In this document: in pieces, positions 1-7,584 of the stretch
Layout of the letters: the number at the start of each line of letters is the position of its first letter
Numbering within the stretch: the first letter of the stretch is position 1
Source of the DNA: Pseudomonas benzenivorans
GTDB taxonomy: Bacteria > Pseudomonadota > Gammaproteobacteria > Pseudomonadales > Pseudomonadaceae
Assembly: GCF_900100495.1 (NCBI RefSeq)
Contig: NZ_FNCT01000009.1
Coordinates: 62,001-126,000 of the forward strand
DNA length: 64,000 nucleotides
Reading direction: 5' to 3'
Program-made: the position numbers and the translations under genes
Notes under the pieces: model-generated
The model's input: only the letters and a program-made list of their open reading frames with translations
What the model was told of the DNA's origin: nothing
The model's database searches: none

Positions 1-1862
1 TGCTCGGCGCCCTCGGCGAGCGCTATGCCACCCTGGGCTCGGCGACCCTGATCCTGGCGATCTACAGCATGATCGGCGTGGAGCAGCGCGGCGGCAGCGC
101 CGGCCTCTGGCTGGAACCCCTGCTGCTGGTGGCCGGCGCCGCCTGGTACGGGGTGCTGTCGGTGATCTGGAGTGCGCTGTTCGCCAACCAGCCGGTGCAG
201 CACAGCCTGGCTCGGCTGTTCCGCGAGCTGGGCCGCTACCTCAAGCTCAAGGCCGCGCTGTTCGAGCCGCTGCGCCAACTCGACGTGGAGCAGCGACGGC
301 TGGCCCTGGCCCGGCAGAACGGCCGGGTGGTGGCGGCGCTGAACGCCGCCAAGGAAGTCATCCTGCACCGCGTCGGCAACGAGCGGCCGGGCGCGAAGGT
401 CAGGCGCTACCTCAAGCTGTATTTCCTCGCCCAGGACCTCCACGAGCGCGCCAGCTCCTCGCACTACCCCTACAACGAACTGGCCACGGCGTTCTTCCAC
501 AGCGACGTGCTGTTCCGCTGCCAGCGCCTGCTGCGCCTGCACGGCGAGGCCTGCCAACGCCTGGCCCAGGCCATCGAGCTGCGCCAGGCCTTCGAATACC
601 GCGAGCTGTGCACCCAGGCGCTGGACGATCTGTACGCCTCGCTGCAGCACCTGCGCGGACAGGGCAACCCGGCCTGGCGCGATCTGCTGCGCTCTCTCGG
701 CGCCCTGGCCGGCAACCTCGCCAGCCTCGACCAGCTGCTCGGCAATGCGAGCAACCCCGACGCCCTGGCCGAGGAGCAGGACAGCAGCCTGCTGGACCGC
801 GAGCCGCACTCGCTGAAGGAGGTCTGGGAACGCCTGCGTCAACAGCTGACGCCGACCTCGCTGCTGTTCCGTCACGCCCTGCGCCTGGCCATCGCCCTGG
901 CCGCCGGCTACGGCGTGCTGCACTGGATTCACCCGGCCCAGGGCTACTGGATCCTGCTGACCACGGTGTTCGTCTGCCAGCCGAACTACGGCGCCACCCG
1001 CCTCAAGCTGGTGCAACGGATCGCCGGCACGGTGCTCGGCCTGCTGGCCGGCTGGGCGCTGTTCGACCTGTTCCCCGACCCGCTGGTGCAGGCCTTCTTC
1101 GCCGTCGCCGCCGGGGTGGCCTTCTTCGCCACCCGCAGCAGCCGCTACACCCTGGCCACCGCGGCGATCACCCTGCTGGTGCTGTTCTGCTTCAACCAGG
1201 TCGGCGACGGCTACGGGCTGATCGTCCCGCGCCTGGTCGACACCCTGCTCGGCAGCCTGATCGCCGGCCTCGCGGTGTTCCTGATCCTGCCGGACTGGCA
1301 GGGTCGCCGGCTCAACCGCATGCTGGCCAGCACCCTCAGCTGCAGCAGCACCTACCTGCGCCAGATCATCCAGCAGTACGCCAGCGGCAAGCGCGACGAC
1401 CTGGCTTACCGCCTGGCCCGGCGCAACGCGCACAACGCCGAGGCCGCACTGTCCACCACCCTCGGCAACATGCTCATGGAGCCCGGGCATTTCCGCAAGG
1501 AAGCGGACATCGGTTTCCGCTTCCTGGTGCTCTCGCACACCCTGCTGAGCTACCTCTCCGGCCTCGGCGCGCACCGCGGCGAAAGCCTGCCGACCGCGGC
1601 GCAGAGCCGTCTGCTGGGCAACGCCGGACGCCTGGCGGAGAGCCTGGACGGCATCGCCCGCAGCCTGGCCGAGGATCGTCCGGTGGCCATCCACAGCGAT
1701 GCCGAGGAACAACTGGCGAGCGAGCTGGAGCAACTGCCCGAGGATCTCGACGATCGGCAACGCCTGGTACAGACGCAACTGGCGCTGATCTGCCGGCAAC
1801 TCGGCCCGCTGCGTACCCTGGTCGCGCACCTGCTCAAGGAGCGCAGCGTCAGCAGCGGCTAA
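1..1862 (+). CDS. yccS: YccS-type FUSC family inner-membrane protein, 5' end outside window
   Basis: The reading frame is open from base 3 to a TAA at 1860-1862, with no stop before the first ATG at 69, so the gene starts upstream of the window. The visible part is about 620 residues; full YccS/YhfK proteins are usually about 700. Hydrophobic segments near the start and a cluster of further membrane segments from about 870 to 1290 bracket a soluble, Leu/Arg-rich middle region. This is the layout of the YccS family (FUSC-like N-terminal block, soluble linker, C-terminal FUSC block), which is related to aromatic acid efflux proteins. The substrate is unknown. The stop overlaps that of the convergent HDOD gene by two bases. 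Family assignment is firm, transport role is inferred. Confidence 0.85.
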   Translation, partial: LGALGERYATLGSATLILAIYSMIGVEQRGGSAGLWLEPLLLVAGAAWYGVLSVIWSALFANQPVQHSLARLFRELGRYLKLKAALFEPLRQLDVEQRRLALARQNGRVVAALNAAKEVILHRVGNERPGAKVRRYLKLYFLAQDLHERASSSHYPYNELATAFFHSDVLFRCQRLLRLHGEACQRLAQAIELRQAFEYRELCTQALDDLYASLQHLRGQGNPAWRDLLRSLGALAGNLASLDQLLGNASNPDALAEEQDSSLLDREPHSLKEVWERLRQQLTPTSLLFRHALRLAIALAAGYGVLHWIHPAQGYWILLTTVFVCQPNYGATRLKLVQRIAGTVLGLLAGWALFDLFPDPLVQAFFAVAAGVAFFATRSSRYTLATAAITLLVLFCFNQVGDGYGLIVPRLVDTLLGSLIAGLAVFLILPDWQGRRLNRMLASTLSCSSTYLRQIIQQYASGKRDDLAYRLARRNAHNAEAALSTTLGNMLMEPGHFRKEADIGFRFLVLSHTLLSYLSGLGAHRGESLPTAAQSRLLGNAGRLAESLDGIARSLAEDRPVAIHSDAEEQLASELEQLPEDLDDRQRLVQTQLALICRQLGPLRTLVAHLLKERSVSSG

Positions 1863-2716
1863 CGCAGCAGCGCGGCGAGCGCATGGATCTCCTCCCAGTG
1901 CTGGCTGACCAGGCCGAGGCAACCATCCGCCGCCACTTCGTCGTGCGGCGCGCTCAGCTTGGCGTATGCCGTCAGCTCGGCGAGCGGCGGCAGCTCGGCG
2001 GCCGCGTCGGCGTCCTTCAGCGCGTGGTACTGCGCCAGGTTGACCAGGTCGATCAACTCGAACTGGCGCGGCCCCGGCGCGCACCAGTCGCCCGCCGCGC
2101 GAACGATGCCCACATACTCCTCGTCCACCGCCCATTTCTTCAGCAGCATCACTCCCAGCGACTGGCCATAGGCCCGGCACAGGCGGTGATAGTGCGCCTG
2201 GGTCGGCACCAGGCTGGCATCCTTGAACGCCGAGAGCAGCGCCAGCATGCCCACGTCACTGAGCAGGCTGGCCAGCACTGCATGCTCAGCCGGGATCTGC
2301 CCCAGCCGGCGCGCGAGAAAGCCGCACAGGCTGGCCTTGAGCGTCAGCCGCTGCCAGGCGGCGACGAACAGCTGCTTGTGCGCGGCGCTCTGCAGGGTGA
2401 ACAGGCTCTTGATGCTGTGCACCATCACCACCCGATCGACCTGCTGCAGCCCCAGCACGCGCAGCACGTCCTGCAGGGTCTTGGGCGCCACGCGGGTACG
2501 CTGCAACGGGCTGGAGGCGTATTTCATCAGCAGCGCACTGAGCGCCGGGTCCTTGCCGATCAGCGCCAGCAAGTGGCTCATGCTCACCTCGGACGTGGCC
2601 AGCGCCCGGCGAATCTCCAGGGTCAGCATCGGCAGGCTGGGCAGCTGCTCCTGGTCATGCAGCAACTGGCTGACCACCTGCCGATACACCGCGTAGTCCG
2701 ACTGTAGTTCGTCCAT
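1859..2716 (-). CDS. HDOD domain protein
   Basis: Encodes 285 residues beginning MDELQSDYAVYRQ. The ATG at 2716 follows a GGGGAGCGGAGC ribosome-binding stretch. The frame extends 19 codons further upstream, but that part looks like untranslated leader. The central region, roughly residues 25-215, carries the helical HDOD pattern (LPSLPMLTLEIRRAL, then PALSALLMKYASSP, then a VLRVLGLQQVDRVVM-type segment). HDOD proteins are non-catalytic relatives of HD phosphohydrolases found in bacterial signalling. No receiver, GGDEF or EAL domain is attached, so the partner is unknown. It ends nose to nose with the YccS-type gene, sharing two bases of stop codon. Confidence 0.85.
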   Translation of the reverse strand: MDELQSDYAVYRQVVSQLLHDQEQLPSLPMLTLEIRRALATSEVSMSHLLALIGKDPALSALLMKYASSPLQRTRVAPKTLQDVLRVLGLQQVDRVVMVHSIKSLFTLQSAAHKQLFVAAWQRLTLKASLCGFLARRLGQIPAEHAVLASLLSDVGMLALLSAFKDASLVPTQAHYHRLCRAYGQSLGVMLLKKWAVDEEYVGIVRAAGDWCAPGPRQFELIDLVNLAQYHALKDADAAAELPPLAELTAYAKLSAPHDEVAADGCLGLVSQHWEEIHALAALLR

Positions 2717-2810
2717 GCTCCGCTCCCCCTCAGGTGAGCAGCAGTGTAGCCAACGGCGGCCGCGGCCATGCACCGCGCGCTGCGCGGCAACTCGCGCTGC
2801 CGGCAGCGGC

Positions 2811-3041
2811 TCAGGCGCTGCCGGCCTTGCCGGCCTGGGCGCGGCGGCGGATGCCTAGGTCGACCCGCAGGCAGATCGCCGCCAGCAGCAGGAAGCCGGC
2901 GCCGAGGTTGCCGCGGCTGATTTCCACGGCAAACAAGCCGCTCAGCCACTCGGCTATCGGCCCCGGGTAGCTGGCCAGCAAGGCGCCCAGCGGCACCAGC
3001 AGAAACAGGAAGAACAACCCCAGCGACCGCAACAGATCCAT
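2811..3041 (-). CDS. Small two-helix membrane protein, function unknown
   Basis: A 76-residue frame starts at ATG 3041, preceded on its strand by a purine-rich GGGGCGGGA. It has two clear hydrophobic segments, about residues 5-25 (LGLFFLFLLVPLGALLA) and 46-62 (LGAGFLLLAAICLRV), and a basic tail ending in KAGKAGSA-like residues. The frame is open further upstream, but there it runs antisense through the GreA/B-like gene. I do not recognise a named family. It lies between the HDOD gene and the divergent GreA/B-like gene, so it may share the 3042-3197 control region. It could be a conserved pseudomonad membrane protein; the two membrane helices are the only structural statement I can support. 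Confidence 0.6.
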   Translation of the reverse strand: MDLLRSLGLFFLFLLVPLGALLASYPGPIAEWLSGLFAVEISRGNLGAGFLLLAAICLRVDLGIRRRAQAGKAGSA

Positions 3042-3197
3042 TCCCGCCCCTTCGTGTTGGTTGACCCGCCGTGCAGCATGCCGCGCTCGGCGGTCCCGGC
3101 ACACTAGACTTTGGTGCACGCCGCGGGGTTTTCCCGCGCGGCGCCGATCGCCGATAATCCGCCCTCCTGCTGCCGCCAGCCAACCTGCGAGTCGCCG

Positions 3198-3680
3198 TTG
3201 AACAAGATCCTGTTGCAGCAATTGATCCTCGACCGCCTGCAGGCCGACCTGGCCCTGGCCCAGCGCGCGGCACTGAGCGCCTACGAGGCGGCGACCCACG
3301 AAGAGAACATCGCCGAGAACAAGTACGACACCCTCGGCCTGGAGGCGTCCTACCTCGCCGCGGGCCAGGCGCGGCGGGTCGAGGAAATCCGCCAGGCGGT
3401 AGCCGCCTGGGAGAATCTCAGGCCGCGCCCGTTCGATGCGCAGCAGGGCATCCAGCTCGGCGCACTGGTATGGCTGGTCGATGCCCAGGGCAACGAGCAC
3501 TGCTTGTTCCTCGGCCCGGACGGTGCCGGCCTGAAGGTGCGCCTGGACGAGCAGGAGATCCGGGTGATCAGCCCGCGCGCGCCGCTGGGCCAGCGCATGC
3601 TCGGCTGCGGCGCGGGCGACGCGGTCGAGGTCCGCATCGGCGGCAATATCCAGCTGTTCGAGGTGCTGCGGGTCATCTGA
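3198..3680 (+). CDS. GreA/GreB-like transcription factor with TTG start
   Basis: The product is about 160 residues beginning (M)NKILLQQLILDRLQADL. The N-terminal part is a coiled coil with an ENIAENKYDTLGLEASYL segment, resembling the GreA/GreB hairpin. The C-terminal part (LGALVWLVDAQGNEHCLFLGPDG onward, ending EVRIGGNIQLFEVLRVI) matches the FKBP-like Gre C-terminal domain. Such proteins bind the RNA polymerase secondary channel. I chose TTG 3198 because homologous proteins begin at this point as I remember them and a -10-like TAGACT lies at 3105-3110, which would exclude the earlier TTG at 3111. There is no ATG in the region. Whether it stimulates transcript cleavage or has another secondary-channel role cannot be read from the sequence. 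Confidence 0.75.
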   Translation: MNKILLQQLILDRLQADLALAQRAALSAYEAATHEENIAENKYDTLGLEASYLAAGQARRVEEIRQAVAAWENLRPRPFDAQQGIQLGALVWLVDAQGNEHCLFLGPDGAGLKVRLDEQEIRVISPRAPLGQRMLGCGAGDAVEVRIGGNIQLFEVLRVI

Positions 3681-3798
3681 GCGCGCGCCGGGCGACGCCC
3701 TGCCGCCGGGGGGTCAGCGATCTGGGCTAGGCTGAAGAGGCTGGCTGCGCGCCCGCCCGCGCGGCCTCCCCCTCAACCCAGCAGCGGAGGAGCACCTG

Positions 3799-4032
3799 AT
3801 GGAAAGCCCCGTTCACGACCTTTCGGCGCTGTTCAAGCAGCTCGGCCTGGCGGCCGACCAGGCCAGTATCGAGCGTTTCATCGGCCTGCACGCGCCGCTG
3901 CCGCAAAGCTGCCAGCTCGCCGACGCGCCCTTCTGGAGCCCGGCCCAGGCCAGCTTTCTGCGCGAAGAAATCCTCGAAGACGCCGACTGGGCGGAAGTGG
4001 TCGATCAGCTCGACGTGCTGCTGCGCGGCTGA
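3799..4032 (+). CDS. DUF2789 family small protein
   Basis: A 77-residue acidic protein, start fixed by a strong GGAGGAG seven bases before ATG 3799. The sequence (HDLSALFKQLGLAADQ, then IERFIGLHAPLP, then FWSPAQASFLREEILEDADWAEVVDQLD) has the pattern of DUF2789, a short soluble family common in gamma-proteobacteria with no known function. It is convergent with the metallopeptidase gene, with a GC-rich hairpin between them. Confidence 0.8.
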   Translation: MESPVHDLSALFKQLGLAADQASIERFIGLHAPLPQSCQLADAPFWSPAQASFLREEILEDADWAEVVDQLDVLLRG

Positions 4033-4038
4033 CTCGGC

Positions 4039-4069
4039 GCGCGGCGTGAGCGCCTAGGCCACGCCGCGC
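4039..4069. terminator. GC-rich hairpin between convergent genes
   Basis: Arms GCGCGGCGTG (4039-4048) and CACGCCGCGC (4060-4069) pair perfectly over 10 bp around an 11-base loop. The element lies between the DUF2789 stop and the end of the metallopeptidase gene, whose stop codon is in the loop. There is no T tract, so a terminator role for either transcript is only suggested by position. Confidence 0.35.
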
Positions 4070-4560
4070 CCCTGCAGCTCGCGCCAGGTCAGATAGACGC
4101 GCAGGTCGAACTCCAGCTGCTGGTAGCCGGGCAGCATGTACTCGCAGAGCTTGTAGAAGGCCTTGTTGTGCTCGGCCTCCTTCAGGTGCGCCAACTCGTG
4201 CACCACGATCATCTGCAGGAATTCCGGCGCGGCGTCCTTGAACAGCGCAGCGACGCGGATTTCCTTCTTCGCCTTGAGCCGGCCGCCCTGCACCCGGGAA
4301 ATCGCGGTGTGCAGGCCGAGGGCGCGGTGGGTCAGGTCGAGGCGGTTGTCGAACAGCACCTTGTCGATCGCCGGCGCGTTCTTCAGGTGTTGCTGCTTGA
4401 GCGCCACGGTGTAGGCGTACAGCGCCTTGTCGTTCTGCACGGCATGCCGGCCGCCATAGCGCTGGGCCAGGTAGTCGCCCAGGCGTTCCTGGGCGATCAG
4501 TTGGCGCACCTGGTCTTGCAACTGGGCGGGGTAGCCCTGCAGGTATTTCAGAGGGGTCAT
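4054..4560 (-). CDS. YgjP-like M48-type metallopeptidase domain protein
   Basis: Encodes 168 residues from ATG 4560. The zinc motif HELAH is followed by KEAEHNKAFYKLCEYMLP, the pattern of the YgjP/WLM-like peptidase family (formerly DUF45), in which two His and a downstream His bind metal and Glu is catalytic. There is no signal peptide or membrane segment, so it should be cytoplasmic. The N-terminal half (PLKYLQGYPAQLQDQVRQLI, then RGGRHAVQNDKALYAYT-type sequence) looks like the substrate-binding part. E. coli YgjP is poorly characterised and I infer no substrate. It is the only gene on its strand here, between two plus-strand genes. Confidence 0.8.
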   Translation of the reverse strand: MTPLKYLQGYPAQLQDQVRQLIAQERLGDYLAQRYGGRHAVQNDKALYAYTVALKQQHLKNAPAIDKVLFDNRLDLTHRALGLHTAISRVQGGRLKAKKEIRVAALFKDAAPEFLQMIVVHELAHLKEAEHNKAFYKLCEYMLPGYQQLEFDLRVYLTWRELQGRGVA

Positions 4561-4868
4561 GGTCGTGGCTGAGCGCTGGGTTCGGGACTCGGGCTGCGGA
4601 GTATGCCGCAGTCCCGGCAGCGGACCCTAGCGCTGCGTCGGCAGCGCCGGCAGCGAGCGATGCGCCGCGCAGTCCGCCGTTCGTCGCCTCGCCCGCTCGG
4701 GCGTTGGCAAAAAGAGCGGAGCAATTCACAGAGCCGCCACCGACGCACCAAAACCCTCCAGCCCGGACTAGGCTTCAGCCTCGCGTCCCGGTCGATGCAG
4801 TCAAGGACCAGTAGCCATAGGCCACGAGCCGAACGGCAAGTGCTCTCTCCCTAAGGATTGGAGGAATC
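4561..4868. other. 308-bp gene-free stretch upstream of the aminopeptidase
   Basis: Divergent control region between the metallopeptidase and the aminopeptidase genes. The last bases hold AAGGATTGGAGGAATC, a ribosome-binding site directly before ATG 4869. I see no convincing promoter hexamers, repeats or small genes; the short open frames across it are GC-rich noise. Confidence 0.5.
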
Positions 4869-6485
4869 ATGTCTAAGACCCCCACCCCGCTGCGCGCGGT
4901 CAGCTGCGCGCTGGCTCTCGCCCTGTCCAGCAGCCTGTACGCCGCCCCACCCGTCCCAGACGATCAGTTCAATGAGTTCTGGAGCCCGGACAGCCCGGAC
5001 CCTTCCGCCTGCAACTCGGTGCTGCTGAACAACAGCCCGCTGGGCCTGCCGCGCTGCATGCACGCCAGCAACACCCTGTATCACCTGCAGATGCTGCAAG
5101 ACATCGCCACGGCCAACGACGGCACCCGCGCGGCCGGGCTGCCGGGCTACCAGGCGTCGGTGGATTACGTCAGGCAGACGCTGGAGCAGGCCGGTTACCT
5201 GGTTACCCTGCAGCCATTTCCGTTCACCGCGTTCTACCCCCAGGGACCGGGCGAACTGGCGGCACTGGCGCCCGTACCGACCGACTACCTATGGGAGGAG
5301 GACTTCACCTACCTGTCGCAGACCGAACCCGGCGACATCAGTGGCAACGTCGCGTCGGTGGACCTGCAACTCGGCGCGGACAACGCCTCGAGCAGCGGCT
5401 GCGAAGCCGAAGACTTCGCCGGCTTTCCGGCCGGCTCCATCGCCCTGCTCCAGCGCGGCACCTGCAGTTTCGAGGACAAGGCGGAGAACGCCGCGGCCGC
5501 CGGCGCCATCGGCGTGATCATCTTCAACCAGGGCAACACCGAAGACCGCAAGGGGCTGATCAACGCCACCCTCGGCGACGGCTACGAAGGCGGCATCCCG
5601 GCGCTGTTCGCCACCTACGACAACGGCGTGGCCTGGGCCGGCACCGAAGGCCTGCAGATGCGCCTGGTGGTCGACGTGGTGCGCGAGAAGACCGAAACCT
5701 TCAACATCATCGCGGAAACCCGACGCGGCAACCCGGACAACGTGGTGATGGTCGGCGCCCACCTGGACTCGGTGTTCGAGGGCCCCGGGGTGCAGGACAA
5801 CGGCTCCGGCAGCGCGGCGATCCTCGAGATGGCCCTGCAGATGGGCAAGGCCCATCCGCGCAACAAGGTGCGCTTCGCCTGGTGGGGAGCTGAAGAGTCC
5901 GGCCTGGTCGGCTCGACCTACTACGTGGAGAACCTGGCGGCGGAGGAGAGGCAGAAGATCAAGGTCTACCTGAACTTCGACATGATCGCCTCGCCGAACT
6001 TCGCCTACTTCATCTATGACGGCGACGGCTCGGACTTCGGCCTGCAAGGCCCGCCCGGCTCGGCGGCGGTGGAGAAGCTGTTCGAGACCTACTACCAACT
6101 GCGCGGGTTGCCCGCCGAGGGCGACGAGATCAGCTTCCGCTCCGACTATGCGCAGTTCTTCCTCGACGGCATCGCCTTCGGCGGCCTGTTCACCGGCGCC
6201 GAAGTCCTGAAGAGCGAAGAGCAGGCCGCGAAGTACGGCGGCGAGGCGGGCATCGCCTTCGATCCCTGCTACCACCAGGCTTGCGACGATATCAGCAACA
6301 TCGACGCCCTGGCGCTGGAAATCAACTCCGATGCCGCGGCGTTCGCCACCAGCTGGCTATCGCTCTCGACCGCCATCATCGACGAGGAGATCGCCGCCGC
6401 GCCAAGTCCGGAGGCCCGCGCCTTCAGCACGCAGAAGGGCGCGGCCTACGACATCACCCACTGGGGTAAACACTGGGTCAAATAG
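4869..6485 (+). CDS. Secreted M28 zinc aminopeptidase, PaAP-like
   Basis: A 538-residue protein with a Sec signal peptide (CALALALSSSLYAAPPV, cleavage near 26). A protease-associated (PA) domain follows, around residues 150-270 (GCEAEDFAGFPAGSIALLQRG). The C-terminal M28 domain has the expected metal and catalytic residues: H298 (AHLDS), D310 (DNGSGS), E342/E343 (WWGAEES), D371 (NFDM) and H469 (CYHQACD). Length and sequence closely resemble, from memory, P. aeruginosa PaAP (PA2939), an extracellular leucine-type aminopeptidase found in outer-membrane vesicles and the biofilm matrix. It would remove N-terminal residues from peptides outside the cell. It is monocistronic, with a hairpin just downstream. 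PaAP is activated by C-terminal processing; the basic tail may serve that purpose here. Confidence 0.93.
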   Translation: MSKTPTPLRAVSCALALALSSSLYAAPPVPDDQFNEFWSPDSPDPSACNSVLLNNSPLGLPRCMHASNTLYHLQMLQDIATANDGTRAAGLPGYQASVDYVRQTLEQAGYLVTLQPFPFTAFYPQGPGELAALAPVPTDYLWEEDFTYLSQTEPGDISGNVASVDLQLGADNASSSGCEAEDFAGFPAGSIALLQRGTCSFEDKAENAAAAGAIGVIIFNQGNTEDRKGLINATLGDGYEGGIPALFATYDNGVAWAGTEGLQMRLVVDVVREKTETFNIIAETRRGNPDNVVMVGAHLDSVFEGPGVQDNGSGSAAILEMALQMGKAHPRNKVRFAWWGAEESGLVGSTYYVENLAAEERQKIKVYLNFDMIASPNFAYFIYDGDGSDFGLQGPPGSAAVEKLFETYYQLRGLPAEGDEISFRSDYAQFFLDGIAFGGLFTGAEVLKSEEQAAKYGGEAGIAFDPCYHQACDDISNIDALALEINSDAAAFATSWLSLSTAIIDEEIAAAPSPEARAFSTQKGAAYDITHWGKHWVK

Positions 6486-6853
6486 GCCCGCGAGACGTTT
6501 CAGCTGAACCACGCCGCCAGGTCCACGGGCCTGGCGGCGCCTTCCCTCCCGCCTGCCCGCGCACCTGCCCCGGGTAACGCGCCTCCCCCACGGAAACCCG
6601 CGCGCCACGTCGCCCAGCCAGACGAGCGGGCCACAGCCGACGACTCGATCACATTTTGACGCCAATATATCGACGAGCGGCCCTCATCCCTCCGCCCACC
6701 CTGCCGCTATAGAGGCGCGGCAGGCGACATTGCCCTCCGCCAATACCCTTCTAGTTCGCGCGCCACCGGCCGGAATGCCAAGTAAACCGTTACTGACTCC
6801 TGGATGAGATGTGCCCCCGACTGAAGCCACTTTCTCTTGCAGGAGAAACAGTC
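6486..6853. other. 368-bp gene-free stretch between aminopeptidase and alginate lyase
   Basis: It contains the hairpin at 6513-6538 and an AT-richer patch at 6651-6670 with a TTGACG hexamer (6656-6661) that has no good -10 partner at the usual distance. Near the end, AGGAG at 6841-6845 sits 8 bases before ATG 6854. I find no small gene with a supportable start. Confidence 0.45.
6513..6538 (+). terminator. Hairpin after aminopeptidase gene
   Basis: GCCGCCAGG (6513-6521) pairs perfectly with CCTGGCGGC (6530-6538) around an 8-base loop, 27 bases after the stop codon. A pyrimidine-rich stretch follows, but not a pure T run, so termination efficiency is uncertain. Confidence 0.45.
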
Positions 6854-7534
6854 ATGATCGACCTTGCCACCTGGAACCTCAGCATTCCCGTCGGCGTCCC
6901 CGCCACCACCATCGAAACCCCGCTGCTGGTCGGCGGTTACCAGGACCACTACTTCCAGGCCCATGACGGGCTGATCTTCTTCTGGGCCCCGGTCAACGGC
7001 ACCACCACCGAGAGCGCCAGCTACCCGCGCAGCGAACTGCGCGAAACCTACGCCGACGGCGGCCTGCGCAACTGGACCTACCCCAGCGCCGACAACTTCC
7101 TGCGCGCCGCGCTGAGCGTCAGCCAGGTGCCGTCCACCGGCAAGATCGTCATCGGCCAGATCCATGCCCACCAGAGCAGCGCGCCGCTGCTCAAGCTGGA
7201 GTACCAGTACAAGGCGTATGCGGCCAGCGGCAATATCGTCGCCAAGGTGCGCCTCAAGCCCGACGACCCGATCCAGGTCATCACCATCACCAGCGGCATA
7301 GCGCTGAACCAGCGCTTCACCTACGTCATCCACCTGACCCCCAACGGCACGCTGTCGGTCAACCTCAACGGCATCAACTGGAATACCCGGATCGATTCGA
7401 CCTGGGCGGTGAAACCGCTGTATTTCAAGGCCGGGGTCTACACCCAGGACAACATAGGCTACGAGACCGAAGCCGGCGCCGCGCAGTTCGACAAGCTGAG
7501 CATCGAGCACCGGCCGCTGAGCATCACCCAATAA
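6854..7534 (+). CDS. Polysaccharide lyase family 7 alginate lyase, no signal peptide
   Basis: The product is 226 residues. ATG 6854 is chosen over the upstream in-frame ATG 6809 because AGGAG lies 8 bases before it. All three PL7 hallmarks are present: RSELRE (residues 59-64), QIH (102-104) and YFKAGVYTQ (190-198). The His of QIH and the second Tyr of YFKAGVY are the catalytic pair in this family. The enzyme cleaves alginate by beta-elimination; an Ile in QIH has been linked in the family to activity on guluronate-containing blocks. It spans a single catalytic domain and starts directly with mature sequence (MIDLATWNLSIP), resembling PA1167 of P. aeruginosa, also leaderless as I recall. Export, if any, must be by another route. 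It is convergent with fba. Confidence 0.93.
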   Translation: MIDLATWNLSIPVGVPATTIETPLLVGGYQDHYFQAHDGLIFFWAPVNGTTTESASYPRSELRETYADGGLRNWTYPSADNFLRAALSVSQVPSTGKIVIGQIHAHQSSAPLLKLEYQYKAYAASGNIVAKVRLKPDDPIQVITITSGIALNQRFTYVIHLTPNGTLSVNLNGINWNTRIDSTWAVKPLYFKAGVYTQDNIGYETEAGAAQFDKLSIEHRPLSITQ

Positions 7535-7537
7535 CGC

Positions 7538-7565
7538 AAAAAGCCCGCATCGCTGCGGGCTTCTC
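7538..7565. terminator. Bidirectional rho-independent terminator
   Basis: AAGCCCGCA (7541-7549) and TGCGGGCTT (7554-7562) form a 9-bp stem with loop TCGC. An A-run precedes and a T/C run follows, so it can end both the alginate lyase and the fba transcripts. Confidence 0.85.
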
Positions 7566-7584
7566 GGTCTGTATGGCTACCGGA

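Noticed and set aside
608..2707. 699-codon plus-strand frame across the YccS and HDOD genes
   Set aside because: Pro/Arg/Ala-rich frame-shifted reading of the YccS gene followed by antisense of the HDOD gene; no domain.
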